DNA from: Saccharum officinarum
Lineage: Eukaryota; Streptophyta; Magnoliopsida; Poales; Poaceae
Length of the DNA: 64,000 nt
Assembly (NCBI GenBank): GCA_020631735.1
Contig: CM036199.1
Location: forward strand, 22,299,553 to 22,363,552
Direction of reading: 5' to 3'
The notes below the pieces were generated by a model. It did not search any database and was not told the DNA's origin. It worked only from the letters and a program-made list of their open reading frames with translations. Shown here in pieces: positions 46,543 to 59,073 of the stretch. Each line of letters begins with the position of its first letter. Position 1 is the stretch's first letter. The translations under genes were made by a program, and so were the position numbers.

Positions 46543-48895
46543 TGTTGTTAAGCCAAATATCCGGTTAGCGCTTGGCTATGATGAGTACATCCCAGCTCAT
46601 CATATTCCATCACATGAAGAGCATTCACCATCTAAGTGATGGTATAATCATGAGTCACATATACTAAGTCTTGCCAAAAAGATACAAGAGACAGTGAATT
46701 TGTTCGTAGCTGAGATTGACTTTGACATATTTAAAAATGTTATACTACCTAAATATTTCACATTGATGTTGATAAAGGGCATGCCAAACAACCATGCACC
46801 AGGATCAGATGGCTTCAATGGACTCTATCAAAAAGTGTGGGGCCATCATTAAGCAGGATTTTATAAGATTGGTTAAAGACTTCTGCAATACTTTATGGAC
46901 ATAAGTAGCCTAAATTCTTCACATACTACTCTAATCTCAAAGAAATCCAACCTTGAAGTTGTGGATGATCACAATCCAATCTCTCTGTTGAATTACTCTC
47001 TCTAAAGAGCATCACCAAGCTTTTGCCATCTAGACTTCAGTTAGTTATTTTGCAGCAGTGCATGCAAACCAATATGGTTTTATTAAACAAAGGATCATAC
47101 AAGACTATCTAGCCTGGGCTTTCAATTTCTTCACCTTTGTCACCACTCCAAATAGGAAGTAATAATCCTGAAATTGGACTTTGAGAAAGCTTTTGATAAA
47201 TTAGAGCATCGACAAATCTTGCAAGTACTTCAATCTACAGTTAACAAAGCCTAGCAGCTAGGTGTGCTGAAACATCCCCTAAGTGATGAATTTGGAGGGG
47301 CTATCCAATAGTCCAATTTGTTGATGATACATTCCTAATTGTCGCGGGTCATATTTAATCTGAAAGGACTATTGAGATCCATTTCATACTCCTCATGCCT
47401 ACATCTGAACTTCCAAAAGTCTTTTTTGGTGCTCATTGATTTGACAGCAACTAAAGCATCCCCTCTAGCTAGCACCTTTGGTTGTAATCTTGGCAATATT
47501 CCCTTCACTTATTTGGGGTTACCTTTTGGAACCACTAGACCTACTATCCAAGAGTTCAACCCCCTTATGTCAAGAATTGAGAGCAGATTAAATGGTATTA
47601 GCATGCTTCTCTCATACCAAGGTAGACTTATCCTGGTTAACACAGTCTTCTCTGCAATGCCATCCTTCTACATGAGCAGCCTCCAAACTCCACCACACAT
47701 CTTCAAGCAGATTAACAAATATAGAAAACACTACATTTGCGGTGTTTGTGTGTGGGGGCATCAATAGAAAAGGTTCATGTCTTGCTTGGGAGCCAACATG
47801 TAGATCAAAAGCTGAGGGTGGATTAGGAATTGTAAATATGGAGTCTCAAAACAAAGCCCTGCTCTCAAAGTTCCTAGACAAGTTTTATAAAAATGCAAAT
47901 ATTCCTTGGGTGGCTAACATGGTCAAAGTTGTACTCTAATAGCAGCATCCCCCTCATGCAACGAGCCCAATGGGGTCATTCTGGTGGAAAGATGTTCTTA
48001 AGCTCTATGGTATTTGCAAACTTATGGCTCATTGCAATCCCATTCTAGGCAACATAGTCATGCTTTGGTAGGAGAACTGGACTAATCCTAACATCAAACT
48101 CAAATTTCCTCAGCTTTTCTCCTTTGCAAGGAAACCAAGACAGTAGAATTTTCTTCATACCCCTATTAGTTCAGGCCTCACATCATTTGGTGTGCTTATA
48201 GAATTTCATCCAAGGAAGAACTTGGGACGCATAGACTAAAGACAGATGGATCAATGCATAGGGTTCAGACAAGTATAGCTCGGAGAAGGCATATGCATAC
48301 TACAAGGGTACTTGGAAGCTTCTCCTCTTTTTCTCATGGCTCTAGTCCTTAGGCAACCTTGGCAAGCCAAATTCTTCTTTTTGCTCTTGCTTAGAGATAG
48401 ATTAAATACTAGAAACATGCTAAGGAGAAAGAACCAAGTATTAGATGACTATAATTGTGTCCTCTACAATAGTGGTAGTGAAGAAACCAGTTTTCACCTT
48501 TTCTTCAAATGTCCCTTTAGCATCTCCTACTAGAATACCTTGCCAATTCAATTTGGATACGAACCTTCAACCATTGGACATGATGATTGAGGCTAGAACA
48601 ATCTTTGGCAATCCTATATTGAGTGAGATAGTAATCACTACTTGTTGGGTTATCTGGACCTCCAGAAATTGGGTTATTTTTTACAAAGAAGTGTAACCTC
48701 ATCAGTTGGAAATCAACGTTTAAGGAAGGGCTTGGGTTGGTGTGTATCAAAGTCAAGCAAAGCATCAAAGGACTTCTGAGTGTTTGGCGAGGTAGCCTCC
48801 CTTAGTTCTTTTCCCCTCTTTTTATTGAGTTTTGCAAGCTTTGTACCCTATTTATACTATACATTGTCTTCTTTCATATATATACAAAAAATAGT
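46543..48895 (+). mobile_element. Degenerate L1-type LINE (reverse transcriptase and zinc-binding domain)
   Basis: Successive broken frames give a non-LTR reverse transcriptase in order: MPNNHAPGSDGFNGLYQKVW (46780); NPISLLNYSL; ILKLDFEKAFDKLEH with a catalytic Asp (47170); IVQFVDDTFLIV, the catalytic Asp pair (47309-47345); NIPFTYLGLPFG and LSYQGRLILVNTVFSAMPSFYM (47339-47767). These are followed by a zinc-binding RVT-associated domain (RDRLNTRNMLRRK, EETSFHLFFKCP, 48390-48530). Many stops and frameshifts. The tail ends near 48893 with a short A run. The endonuclease region is missing, so the copy is 5' truncated. Confidence 0.88.
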
Positions 48896-49805
48896 TGGGA
48901 CAATCCCCTGCTGACCCTTCAAAACAAATATTTAGACAAGAAAGAGCTGTTGCTAGACCAAAGGAGATGACTTACACCGAGGATAAGATGGTTTACATGG
49001 AAGCTGAACCAGCACACCACTGGCTTGATAGCGCAGACAACCACTAAGAATCAACCATACCTCTTGATTTCTGAAGGTTCTGTCGGTCCACAAGTGATTG
49101 ATGGAAAGCTTATCGAGTCTAGTTTTCTACTCAAGAAACCCCACATCATTTGGACATCACAATATGGAGTTATGACAAGATTAGTGGAGACTGCTCAGAA
49201 TGCTAACAGTCACACAAAGACCTCCTCGAGAATAGGCCCCTAGGGGGCTCGAGCTGTGCCCACGCACAGGGCCACTAAAGCCTAGGGGCCCAATCCCAGG
49301 TGTAAGCTAATAAGCTATAGTTGGTATACTCTGGTCAAATAGGAAATACCAGACTCATAAGGAAGAGTCCTAGGGAATTCCTAACAGTGCAGGGCAGTTA
49401 ATAATTATTATCCATGTTCTCTACTTGGCTCTTGCCCAAAAAAAACTTGGTAATTTACTAACGCTCATTTTCATTTTAATGTTAAACTGAATCTAGTACG
49501 ATGGTACTTACTAATTTTGTACGATGGTACTTACTAATAATTTCTAAATTTATAGTGTCCTCGCCAAAAGGCACACATTTAGAAGTGAAAAAAAGAAAAA
49601 ATATAGAGATGAATAAAATTTTTATGCATATTATTATACTTACAATAAAGGTCTTATCTTTGAAGCTTCGCTCCAGGCCTATAAATTGACAGGACCGGGC
49701 CTGGTCTAGAATTCATCTCATGGAGACATTTCACCTAGCCTATCTTTAGCAAACACCAATTCCTTTTCACACAGAGTTGTTCCTAGTATAAAATATTGAT
49801 CGCCT
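48896..49805. other. Unassigned, probably retroelement-derived
   Basis: Contains short plus-strand frames (for example 49025-49243) without recognisable domains and a GC-rich patch (49225-49310). No gene supported. Confidence 0.4.
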
Positions 49806-49809
49806 AAAT

Positions 49810-50640
49810 AGTCATTTAGTTCATTGGGGCCTTTGCGGCTGTTGTTGCTTTTCATTTAGTGGAGGTGTGTTGTCTATGGTGTTGACATTGATCAACTTGC
49901 CATGAGGGTATGGTGGTTTCTGTTGTGGTCTCGACAGAGGTTGAGTTTGGGATCTTTGTGCCTCGGATTTCATTCTAAAATCATCATCGGCTCTGCAATA
50001 TTTTTCCATGACCTCGTGTAATTCTGCGACGGTTGTTGCCAGTTTCCTTGCAATCCTTGAGGAGCAGGGGCAAAGCCTAGACCATTGACTACAGAGAGGA
50101 TAACCGCTTCGTCAGTTATATGTTTGGTGTGCGAGCCCGTAGGTGGATGAACCTTTGCTAGTACTCATGGAGTGGTTCTCTTTCTCCTTGTTTGCAACTA
50201 AAGAGGTCCATTGGGTGATTGGGAGCGATGCTGACGCCTTTGAAGTTCGAGCATAGCTTGTCACGATGGTCACCCAAAGATTCGATGGACCTAGGGAGGA
50301 GGTTGCTATACTAGCTTTGAGTGATATCGCGAGCAATGATGACAAAAGGATTTGGCCATGGTGGCCTCGTACCCGCCTACTGCTGCGACAGCTGCTTCGT
50401 AGCAAAGATGAATTGCCGGGGGTCGATGTTGCCATTGTACCTTGGGAAGTTTTGTGGGTTATACATTGGAGGCCATCTTCTTGTTTGGAGGATTTGTGTC
50501 AGAGGAGATTTTGGATCATACGGCATAGGTGGTGGTGGGTTTCTTTGGGCTGCTGGTGGGTTGGTGATGTTTGGGTATAAGTAGTTGAGAAGCCGGTACA
50601 TTGTTTCTCTACCATTGTACATCGTTTATCCCGTTGGTTT
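49810..50640 (-). pseudogene. Ty3/gypsy gag remnant
   Basis: Minus-strand frames give, in order, FPRYNGNIDPRQFI (a gag start motif), then across frameshifts LVANKEKENHS-like and HTKHITDEAVILSVVNGL sequence, then LHEVMEKYCRADDDFRMKSEAQR, the C-terminal end of plant gypsy Gag capsid domains. At least two frameshifts and stops separate the pieces. No protease or polymerase follows. Confidence 0.65.
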
Positions 50641-50833
50641 GCAATCTCCATACACAAGCTTGTATTTATTCATTCATATATTGTGCTTGTGTTGTTGCTC
50701 TAGTGTATCTAGTTTACTTTAGTAGTAAATTAGTTGCTCTCTTGCATAACTAGTTGGCTTGAGTAGCCTTGCTAGTTACATTTGCTTAGTTTGTGTAGCT
50801 AAGTATTTTGAGATCTCTAATTTGACTTGTATA
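50625..50833 (+). repeat. 3' fragment of a copia-like LTR
   Basis: The sequence from 'acaagcttgtatttattcattcatatattgtgcttgtgt' to 'agctaagtattttgagatctctaattt' parallels 61013-61207 of the complete LTR. It is cut off where the next LTR of the same superfamily starts (TGAAAGCCC at 50834). Confidence 0.65.
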
Positions 50834-51725
50834 GCTGAAAGCCCTAGTTTGGTTTTGGCTAATTAATGAAACCTAGTGTACTAACCTGTGGCATTAAGCG
50901 TTGTATATGAGATAGGGTGGTACACACCAAGTGGTGGAGCTAGATGATGGTCATGGTGATGGAGGTGACCAAAAGATGGTGATCAAGTGCTCCAACTTGG
51001 AAAAGAAGAAAGGGAAAAATAAAATTGGTTCAAGGCAAAGGTATATTTGGTAGGGCCATTTTTGTTTTGCCGGTCAAGATGCAATAGAGTGCGTGACCGG
51101 GTTTAGGATTGATAACCGTACTATAAATAGGGGAAATCTTTAATTGCAATGGTTATCTAGTGCCACTAAGTGTGAGTTCATTTGCATATGCATTGTGGTT
51201 AGTGACATGGTGAGGTGCAAGAGAAAAGCCTTTCAAACTAATTGAAAAATGCTAACTCACACACTAAACTGGTTAGAACATTTGATGGAGTTGAGCACAT
51301 TTGAAAAAGCCTAAAAAATGAACTTTAGTGGCCTATTTCTAGAATCCTCAGAATTTCTAAGCTTGTCTTGGAATGTCTGAGAGGGTCATAATATCCAAAG
51401 AAATTTTTGACTAGCCTTCTCTATTTGGTTTGCGATTTTTGACTTGGATATTCCAATCGCACTTGGATATTCCTAACTTGGACAGACGTGCTTGGATATT
51501 CAGGTCCTAGGCGAACTCGATTGGATATTCCGAAGCTGGACGAACGTGCCTGGATATTTCAAACTTGATGAATGTGCTTGGATATTCCGTACCTGGACGA
51601 ACATGCTTGGATATTCCAAGGCGGGAGTGCGTGTTGACTAGGGTTTTTGACCGTTGGCTGAATATCCAAGCCGCCGCTATGAATATCCAAGCCGTGCTTG
51701 GATACTCCAAGGAAGATGTTGAAAA
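50834..51725 (+). repeat. 5' part of a second copia-like LTR with its own repeat array
   Basis: It starts TGAAAGCCCTAGTTTGGTTTTGG, matching the LTR start at 59074. It also shares the block 'gaccgggtttaggattgataaccgtactat' with 59516-59545. From about 51430 to 51720 it carries repeats of CTTGGATATTCC with CTGGACGAACGTG spacers. The rest of the LTR is not recognisable after about 51725. Confidence 0.65.
51430..51720. repeat. CTTGGATATTCCAAG-type repeat array inside LTR
   Basis: About ten units of (C/T)TTGGATATTCC, some completed to the near-palindrome CTTGGATATTCCAAG, at roughly 30-bp spacing. Alternate spacers read CTGGACGAACGTGC. It takes the place of the CpG palindrome array of the sister LTRs. 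Confidence 0.8.
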
Positions 51726-52843
51726 CCCCTTGATATGAACCCGCAAGGGTTTGTGGTCGATCTTTCGATGAGAAGCGAGAGATAATTCGATTGGTGGATG
51801 GAGATGACGTTCACGGCCCGACTACAGCCTTCCAAGACTGCGCCTTAGCGACCGATACACCACTTCCCAAGGCCGTCACGATCTTGTGGAGTATGATAAC
51901 CAGCCCCTAGGGCTCCCGTCCTGCAAGCAATCGAAGAACTAGCAAGAACGAGGAAACAAGCACTGAAATTGCAAGATAAAATTGAAGGTTTCACACTAAA
52001 TCTTATTATGAGTGGGGTTCCGAAGACAAGGAGACGGGCGTCTGGATCAGCACGCGCGCCTACAAGCAAGTAGCGATGGCTAAACTTGATCTAAACAAAA
52101 CCCGAGTGTTCCTGGTGGTGGCTAAGGGGTATATAACGTGTGGAGGATGACCACAAGAGAGTTTGGGTCGTGCTCCAACCCTAGAATGCGTCCATACTGG
52201 ACTCTAAACGATACAAGCCCATTGGGCTAACTTAAGGTGGCGCAGCACCCTGGACAGAATAGACCTCTCAGTGATTTTTGGACTGTTGACGCCGCTTCTG
52301 AGCAGGTATGAGTATGATGTCAGATCCATATGAAAGTAGACTTTATTAGCTTTCCAACAAGTCCAGAATCACCCCAATCCGACTCCGTATGTAACCGTGG
52401 CGACCGTCGCAAGTTGAAGGTGTGCTGCAGTCCGAATCCAGCCTACGCGAGTCCTTTTCCCTTTCGGTCTTCTCCTTGATTCCTAATCAAAACAAGAGTG
52501 CACGTGTCTCCAAGATCTAAACAGGATGGACAAGAGCTCAAGAAGGAACTCACTTGATGATTAACTGTTCGAGCACGAGCACGAGTAATAGGACCAGCAG
52601 TTGTCGGCGTGGATGTATGATCGGTGTTGATGTCCTCATCACCCCTATTGGTTAGTTGTGGGTGGGGAGGGTTTTTAACCCCTTCTTCCACCTCTCACTC
52701 TCCAACCTTGCTCAGTCTTCTTTTTGACTTGTTCCTTTGAAACCCTAATGGAAGAACAAGCTCTCTCCTCTCTCAACTCTCTCACTACCAAGGATTTGTG
52801 CTCCATTCAAGTGAGAGATTGAGTTCTAGTGTTGATCTAGAGA
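51726..52843. other. Unassigned LTR-like sequence
   Basis: No gene. Blocks such as the GC-mixed 51790-52080 segment look retroelement-derived, but no ends could be placed. The stretch 52680-52843 immediately precedes the gypsy LTR. Confidence 0.4.
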
Positions 52844-55800
52844 TGTAACACCCTAAATTTTGCTTTGTTTTAAAATAGCTAAATATGATTTAATTATGTA
52901 TGTATGTGTGCATTTCACAATAGGAAATAATAAAATTTGGTGAAAATAAAATAAAACATAAGGATTAGTTACATGTTGATGCACTCATGCCGATGCATTT
53001 TATTTATTGTGGTGACTGGTTTTTATCTCTTTGCTAAAAGGTTTAAAAATCATTTGAAAATGTTTTTGGAAAGATCATTTCAGAAAAAGAAAAAAGAAAA
53101 TTTTCATTTTGTTCACCCCTCCCTCACTTTCGGCCTGCTGGCCCATTTCCCCTTGGCCCGCTCAGTCTCCCTCTCCTCTCCGCGCTCTTCCTGGGCCGGC
53201 CCATCCCGGCCAAGCCGTTGCCACCCTCCCTGTCTCACTCACTGATGAGCAAGGCCCACCCGTCAGTCGCCTCCCTCCTTCCTCCGAATCGAGCACAACC
53301 GACGGCAACCACCGCCCGCGCCCACGCTCCATCGTGGGAGCGTCCTCCCCGCGCCCGGCCTTCAAAAGGGAAGCGCGACCCCGTCTTTGGCCTTTTCCCC
53401 CGCTCCAACTCCTGTCTTCTCCCTCGCTCGCACGCGTTGGAACCGCAACCGCAGCGCGGCTGCGACCCATCGAGGAGCACGATGTGGACCGCTGCCCTCA
53501 CTCCTTCTCCAGCTCCACTCTTGCCGTGGTGAGCTCCACCTTGACCTCCTCTTCCTTTTTATGCTCCCAATTTCTCAAATTGTGGACGTTGTGGCATGTC
53601 CCTGTTCGCTCCGACGACATTATCGCCGCCGTCCATGGCGGGAGCCGCTCGGGCTCATCCCCGGCCGCGTTTAGGGCCTAGGATTGATCGCCTTCATCTC
53701 CTATTCCTCCCTACGCCTCAAATTTGTCAAATCGTGGCCGCAAGGATCGTTTTTCGTGCATGCCGACGAGCTCCTTCTCGCCGTCGTTCAAGGTGAGCCC
53801 GTGAGAGCCCTCCCCCGGCCGAGAAATGCACCCTATCAGACTCGCCTTCACCTCTGCTTCGCCCCTGTATCCTTTAATGTGTAAATGGAGCCCCCTAGCT
53901 CTCAATTTGCTTACTCCGGCGAGCTCCCGGTCGCCGGCAATGGAGGGCCATCGCGCCGGCTGTTTCTCTGCCGGCCACGCCTTCTCTCTCTCCCTCCCAT
54001 CATTTCTCCTCCGTCCGATCTGAGATCAACGGCCCAGGATCGCCCATACCCCTTCGTGGGACTTTTTCTTAAAAAGACCCTCGGTTTCTGGCATATCCAA
54101 CCCGCCGTCCTTGGCGTATTCCCGAAATACGCATGCCCGTTTTGAAAACGTAGTTTCTTCGGTTTAAATGAAAAATACGTTTTCAGATTAATTACAGATT
54201 TGCCACTGCAGTAAAACGCTTATAAAATCATCGTTTTAGCTCCGATTCGACCCGTTCAACTTGCGTTAGTTTCGTAATTTCAAAATCTACGCATTAGTGC
54301 TACTGTTAGACCTGTTAGAAACTTTTGAATTTCTCGATTAAGTCTAGTTTGTTAGCTAGCTTTTGGGAACCTTATATAGCTCGTAACTTTTGCGTTATAG
54401 CTCCAAATTTCATGAACTTCACGTTGATGTGATCATAGAGAGACGTAGAATATTTTCGTAAAATTTTTATCTTGTTTTTATACTGCTGGTGTACTGTTCT
54501 AATTATAGGTTTGTTTGCTATGCATGAATGCTCCTGAAATGTGTATGTTGCCGTGTTGGTCGAGTTCAGACGGTGAAGAGTACGTTGGGAACCAGGAGTA
54601 CTTCGAAGACCAGCAGGACCAGCAGGAGTGTGAACCAAGGCAAGTATAGCATGGGCCTACCTTGATTCCTATTCATTATATAATCTACTCATTTATACAT
54701 GTGTCTAATAATGCTCGACTATAAGGACATCCTAGCCATTGATGACTTATACCTTGATGCCTATGGGTTTTATTGCATATGGGTAGAATGCTAGTGCTCT
54801 ATTTAAACACGATCAATACTATGATTAATGGAACAAACGGATAAACATGATGGTAATAATTGAAATATAGAGTGATGGTGCAAATGATGTCGATCATGTT
54901 GCCCTAAACTATACGTAAGGACTTATCTTTAGGGCAAAAGCTCGGACATACAGTACAACCGTGAGAGTTATATGGCTCTAACTTTAGCTCAGTAATAGGA
55001 TCTTTTCTAGCTTGTTAGAGGTTACCCGAAAGGGCGCAAGAGGGGCTTGCCACTTTGGGTATAGAACTGCCTCTGTTCTTGTGTGTATAGCCTGCGGGAA
55101 TTGTGCCACAGAAAGGGAGGTTCTCTATATCTGCCTACCGAGGAAACCTTGCGGCCCTAACTTGTTAGACGAGACCTATGGAAGGCTTCATAGTGTACCC
55201 TGCCCGCTCACCTTGGAAGTGTTATAGGAGTAATTAACCCGGGCATATGGGCAACACGATTCACGGGTAAAGATGCACAACCTCTGCAGAGTGTAAAACT
55301 GTTATAACAGCCATGCTCACGGTCACGAGCGGCCCGGAAAACTCACAGAATAAATGGTCACTTGTGAAGATGTTGTTCATGGTGAACTATAATGGTATTA
55401 TGATGATGAGGATGACGATGATGATATAATGTCGCTCAATGACTCTATTTAATTCTAGTATATGATCATATGGGTTAATTTGGGAGCTTAAGCATAATTT
55501 GATATTGATCAATAACAAAATGTTTACTTACTAAAATGCTAAATGCAATAAACCGTGTCTGCTTTTTGAGCCTCATGAATCCCCATGTTATGCTTGTGGA
55601 GTACAAAATGTACTCGCGCTTGTTTATTTTCAATATTTTGGAAAAATCCTGGATGGGTACCAGACTGCCAGAGATTGGAGCAGATAGGCTTGTGATCAAC
55701 CAGTCAGTTGTCCCTGTGGAGTGGAGTCTTCACCTGAAGACCGGAGTTGTCTTTCCGCTGTTTGCTATCTAAGGTTATATCTTTTATAATAAGTACGTTA

Positions 55801-55914
55801 TATATTAAGCATTGTCATTTGATATTACCCTTATTTGTAGCTATATGTGAGATTTAACTTGCTGGGCTCACATATGGTGTGTATCTGGTTTTGTTCTTAA
55901 AACCGGGTTTTACA
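52844..55914 (+). repeat. 5' LTR (3,071 bp) of a gypsy-type element
   Basis: Begins TGTAACACCC and ends GGGTTTTACA, followed by a primer-binding site. The first 1,297 bp are repeated at 57777-59073 with the same length and few differences. A GC-rich island occupies about 53117-54060, as in the giant LTRs of the other family. Frames within the island occur on both strands and are not considered genes. Confidence 0.9.
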
Positions 55915-55917
55915 AAG

Positions 55918-55929
55918 TGGTATCAGAGC
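55918..55929 (+). other. Primer-binding site of the gypsy element
   Basis: TGGTATCAGAGC, complementary to the 3' end of initiator-methionine tRNA, three bases after the LTR end. Confidence 0.9.
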
Positions 55930-57776
55930 AATGCTGACTGTAGGTCACAAGCCTGGTTAGGAATTGACCGTCTTAAGGTTTAGGAATTGCTATAAGACCC
56001 TTGTTCTATAAACCTTGATATTCCTCCTCTATTATTTCTCTACTCTTGATATTTATCTCCTCCTTGATACTTGTTTAAGCCTTTGTTCTCATCTTCACTC
56101 CTTGCTTTGATATGCTCTTAGAATCTTCTCTCTTACCATCTTCCTGCGATATCGGAAATGGAGCTTTAGGATATTTGCCCTTAATATAAATAGAACGATA
56201 GTATCGCAAGCTGAGTCAATGATTGAAGTATGCACCTTAATTGCTTGTTGAATTGTCATTATGCATGTACTTGTTTTGGATCTTTGTAATGATTGTAATG
56301 ATCTTGTGGGGATTGTCCACAATTTCATTTAGTCTATAGGCCTAAGGCATAAGGATTAATGAAGTAAATATGCGAGTTTTGGTTTTCTCCTGTTTTATCC
56401 ATCCTGTTTTCCCGAGCAGTCTGTGTTCATCATGATATGTCTCCAGATCTAGACATCCAAAAGTTATGAAACTTTTATGGATAAAAGTAGACTCTTGTAT
56501 GTTTCATCTACCGTTGGAATCACTTCTATAGCTGTGCTGTCTAAAACCTAGAGTAGTTTTTGTGGTGCATAGTTTTCGACCAAATTATGTTTGGAATAAA
56601 AAAAAGTGTTCTATACAAAAGTTGTAGAGGATTTCAACAGCTTTCCAACAGTATAAACTACAACTTCATTGGATTAACAGAATAGGAGTTACAGCTGTTT
56701 TCCTGCGCTGCTGTTTTTCTACTTATGAGGAATTTCAGACTTCTTGTTCTTACTTATGCACATGAGGTTCCGTGGGATATCAGAAGGTCATTATGATGGT
56801 TAACTCACTTGGAGGAAGATGCAAGCTACCCTTTGTTGTCCCCTAGTTGATCTCTCTTAAGGGGGGTAGCCGAGTAAAGAAGTAACAAGATGAAGGTTTC
56901 TTACATTCAAGTACTCCACCTGGAAGAATTAGTTATCCCTAGGGTTGAGAAGTCACCATCAAGCACAGTTGGGTGTTTGAACTTCACCATACCCAAGACA
57001 AGTCAGCAACAATGACAAGGCAAGGAGATATGGTTCATCTACAGTTGGTTCTATAGAGACTCGGAAGATTCGTTGTGACATCAATTATGGCACTAAATTT
57101 TTGATTCAAGGAAGATCTCTACTTGGATAAGCTATCTCAAATGGTGGAATTATGGGAAACTTAAGAAAGCTAATGATGTGTTGAGTTGGAACCCACCAAA
57201 GGATGCGAGATGTGAGTGAGATTCAAAGTTTTCCTAGGAATAGAAGATATCGTCAGAGGTTCATTGGAGGCATTATAATCTTGGATATAAGGGTGACATC
57301 CACAAGAATCGTAAGAATCTAAAGGATATCTTCGCTAAGTTGGTTTTGATCTTATGAAATCATCGATGAATTAGAGCGATCAAGGATTATGACATGGAAG
57401 TGTGTTATCGTCCGGAGAAGCAAAAGTTGTTGCCGATGCTCCTAGCATAAATAGTGTGCTAGGGAGGTTCAGCGACACCAAGGTTGAGTTGTGTGAGAAA
57501 CTTGAGTGATGTCACCTATACTACAAAGTTGGTAATTAATAGTGTCCACCTTGGAACAAAAGGAATTGCAAATGTCAATTGGAGGAATGGCATAAAGGGC
57601 TAAGGGATTGTGCTTAAGAGTTGATCAAGCAATTAGGAGCAAGGTTGTAACAACGTGCAAGCTACAACGTGATCGTTGTGAGAAAATGAAGAAGATACAA
57701 AGACAGAGCATGTACATCTCTTTGATCACCGTCTTCCGAATCTCGAGGACGAGATTCCTCTTAAGGGGGGTAGAAT
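55930..57776 (+). pseudogene. Shrunken gypsy internal region (RT and RNase H scraps)
   Basis: Only 1.86 kb separates the LTRs, far less than the 4-6 kb of a complete gypsy internal region. Near 57186-57270 a decayed stretch resembles the PPKDAR...SFLG...YYRRFI motif of gypsy reverse transcriptase. Near 57375-57450 a stretch reads IKDYDMEVCYRPEK then, after a frameshift, VVADA, the RNase H motif. Gag, protease and integrase are not seen. A polypurine tract (57761-57773, TTAAGGGGGGTAG) precedes the 3' LTR, and a second copy of it lies at 56857-56869. Confidence 0.75.
57761..57773 (+). other. Polypurine tract
   Basis: TTAAGGGGGGTAG directly before the 3' LTR start at 57777: the priming site for plus-strand synthesis. 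Confidence 0.8.
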
Positions 57777-59073
57777 TGTAACACCCAAAATTTTGCTTTG
57801 TTTTAAAATAGCTAAATATGATTTAATTATGTATGTATGTGTGCATTTCACATATAGGAAATAATAAAATTTGGTGAAAATAAAATAAAACATAAGGATT
57901 AGTTACATGTTGATGCACTCATGCCGATGCATTTTATTTATTGTGGTGACTGGTTTTTATCTCTTTGCTAAAAGGTTTAAAAATCATTTGAAAATGTTTT
58001 TGGAAAGATCATTTTAGAAAAAGAAAAAAGAAAATTTTCATTTTGTTCACCCCTCCCTCACTTCCGGCCTGCTGGCCCATTTCCCCTTGGCCCGCTCGGT
58101 CTCCCTCTCCTCTCCGCGCTCTTCCTGGGCCGGCCCATCCCAGCCAAGCCGTTGCCACCCTCCCTGTCTCACTCACTGACGAGCAAGGCCCACCCGTTAG
58201 TCGCCTCCCTCCATCCTCCGAATCGAGCGCAACTGACGGCAACCACCGCCCGTGCCCACGCTCCATCATGGGAGCATCCTCCCCGCGCCCGGCCTTCAAA
58301 AGGGAAGCATGACCCCGTCTCCGGCCTTTCCCCCACTCCAACTCCCGTCTTCTCCCTCGCTCGCACGCGTTGGAACCGCAACCGCAGCGCGGCTGCGACC
58401 CGTCGAGGAGCACGACGTGGACCGCTGCCCTCACTCCTTCTCCGGCTCCACTCTTGCCGCGGTGAGCTCTGCCTTGACCTCCTCTTCCTTTTTATGCTCC
58501 CAATTTCTCAAATTGTGGACGTTGTGACATGTCCCCGTTCGCTCCGACGACATTCTCGCCGCTGTCCATGGCGGGAGCCGCTCGGGCTCATCCTCGGCCA
58601 CGTTTAGGGTCTAGGATTGATCGCCTTCCTCTCCTATTCCTCCCCGCGCCTCTAATTTGTCAAATCGTGGCCGCAAGGATCGTCTTTCGCGCATGCCGAC
58701 GAGCTCCTTCTCACCGTCGTTCAAGGTGAGCCCATGAGAGCCCTCCCCCGGCCGCAAAATGCACCCTATCAGACTCGCCTTCACCTCGGCTTCGCCCCTG
58801 TATCCTTTAATGTGTAAATGGAGCCCCCTAGCTCTCAATTTGCTTACTCCGGCGAGCTCCCGGTCGCCGGCAATGGAGGGCCGCCGCGCCGGCTGTTTCT
58901 CCGGCGGCCACGCCTTCTCTCTCTCCCTCCCATCATTTCTCCTCCGTCCAATTTGAGATAAACGGCCCAGGATCGCCCATACCCCTTCGTGGGTCTTTTT
59001 CTTAAAGAGACCCTCGGTTTCTGGCATATCCAACCCGCCGTCCTTGGCGTATTCCCGAAATACGCATGCCCGT
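57777..59073 (+). repeat. 3' LTR of the gypsy element, first 1,297 bp
   Basis: Starts TGTAACACCC and parallels 52844-54140 base for base in total length. It stops at CCCGT, where the copia-like element is inserted. The remainder of this LTR should lie beyond the right edge of the window, after the nested element and its CCCGT duplication. Confidence 0.9.

Noticed and set aside
53109..53681. 190-residue plus-strand frame in the gypsy 5' LTR and its partner at 58152-58607
   Set aside because: The two LTR copies differ in frame by single-base indels (long frames begin at different ATGs) and overlap long frames on the minus strand; no protein-level conservation.
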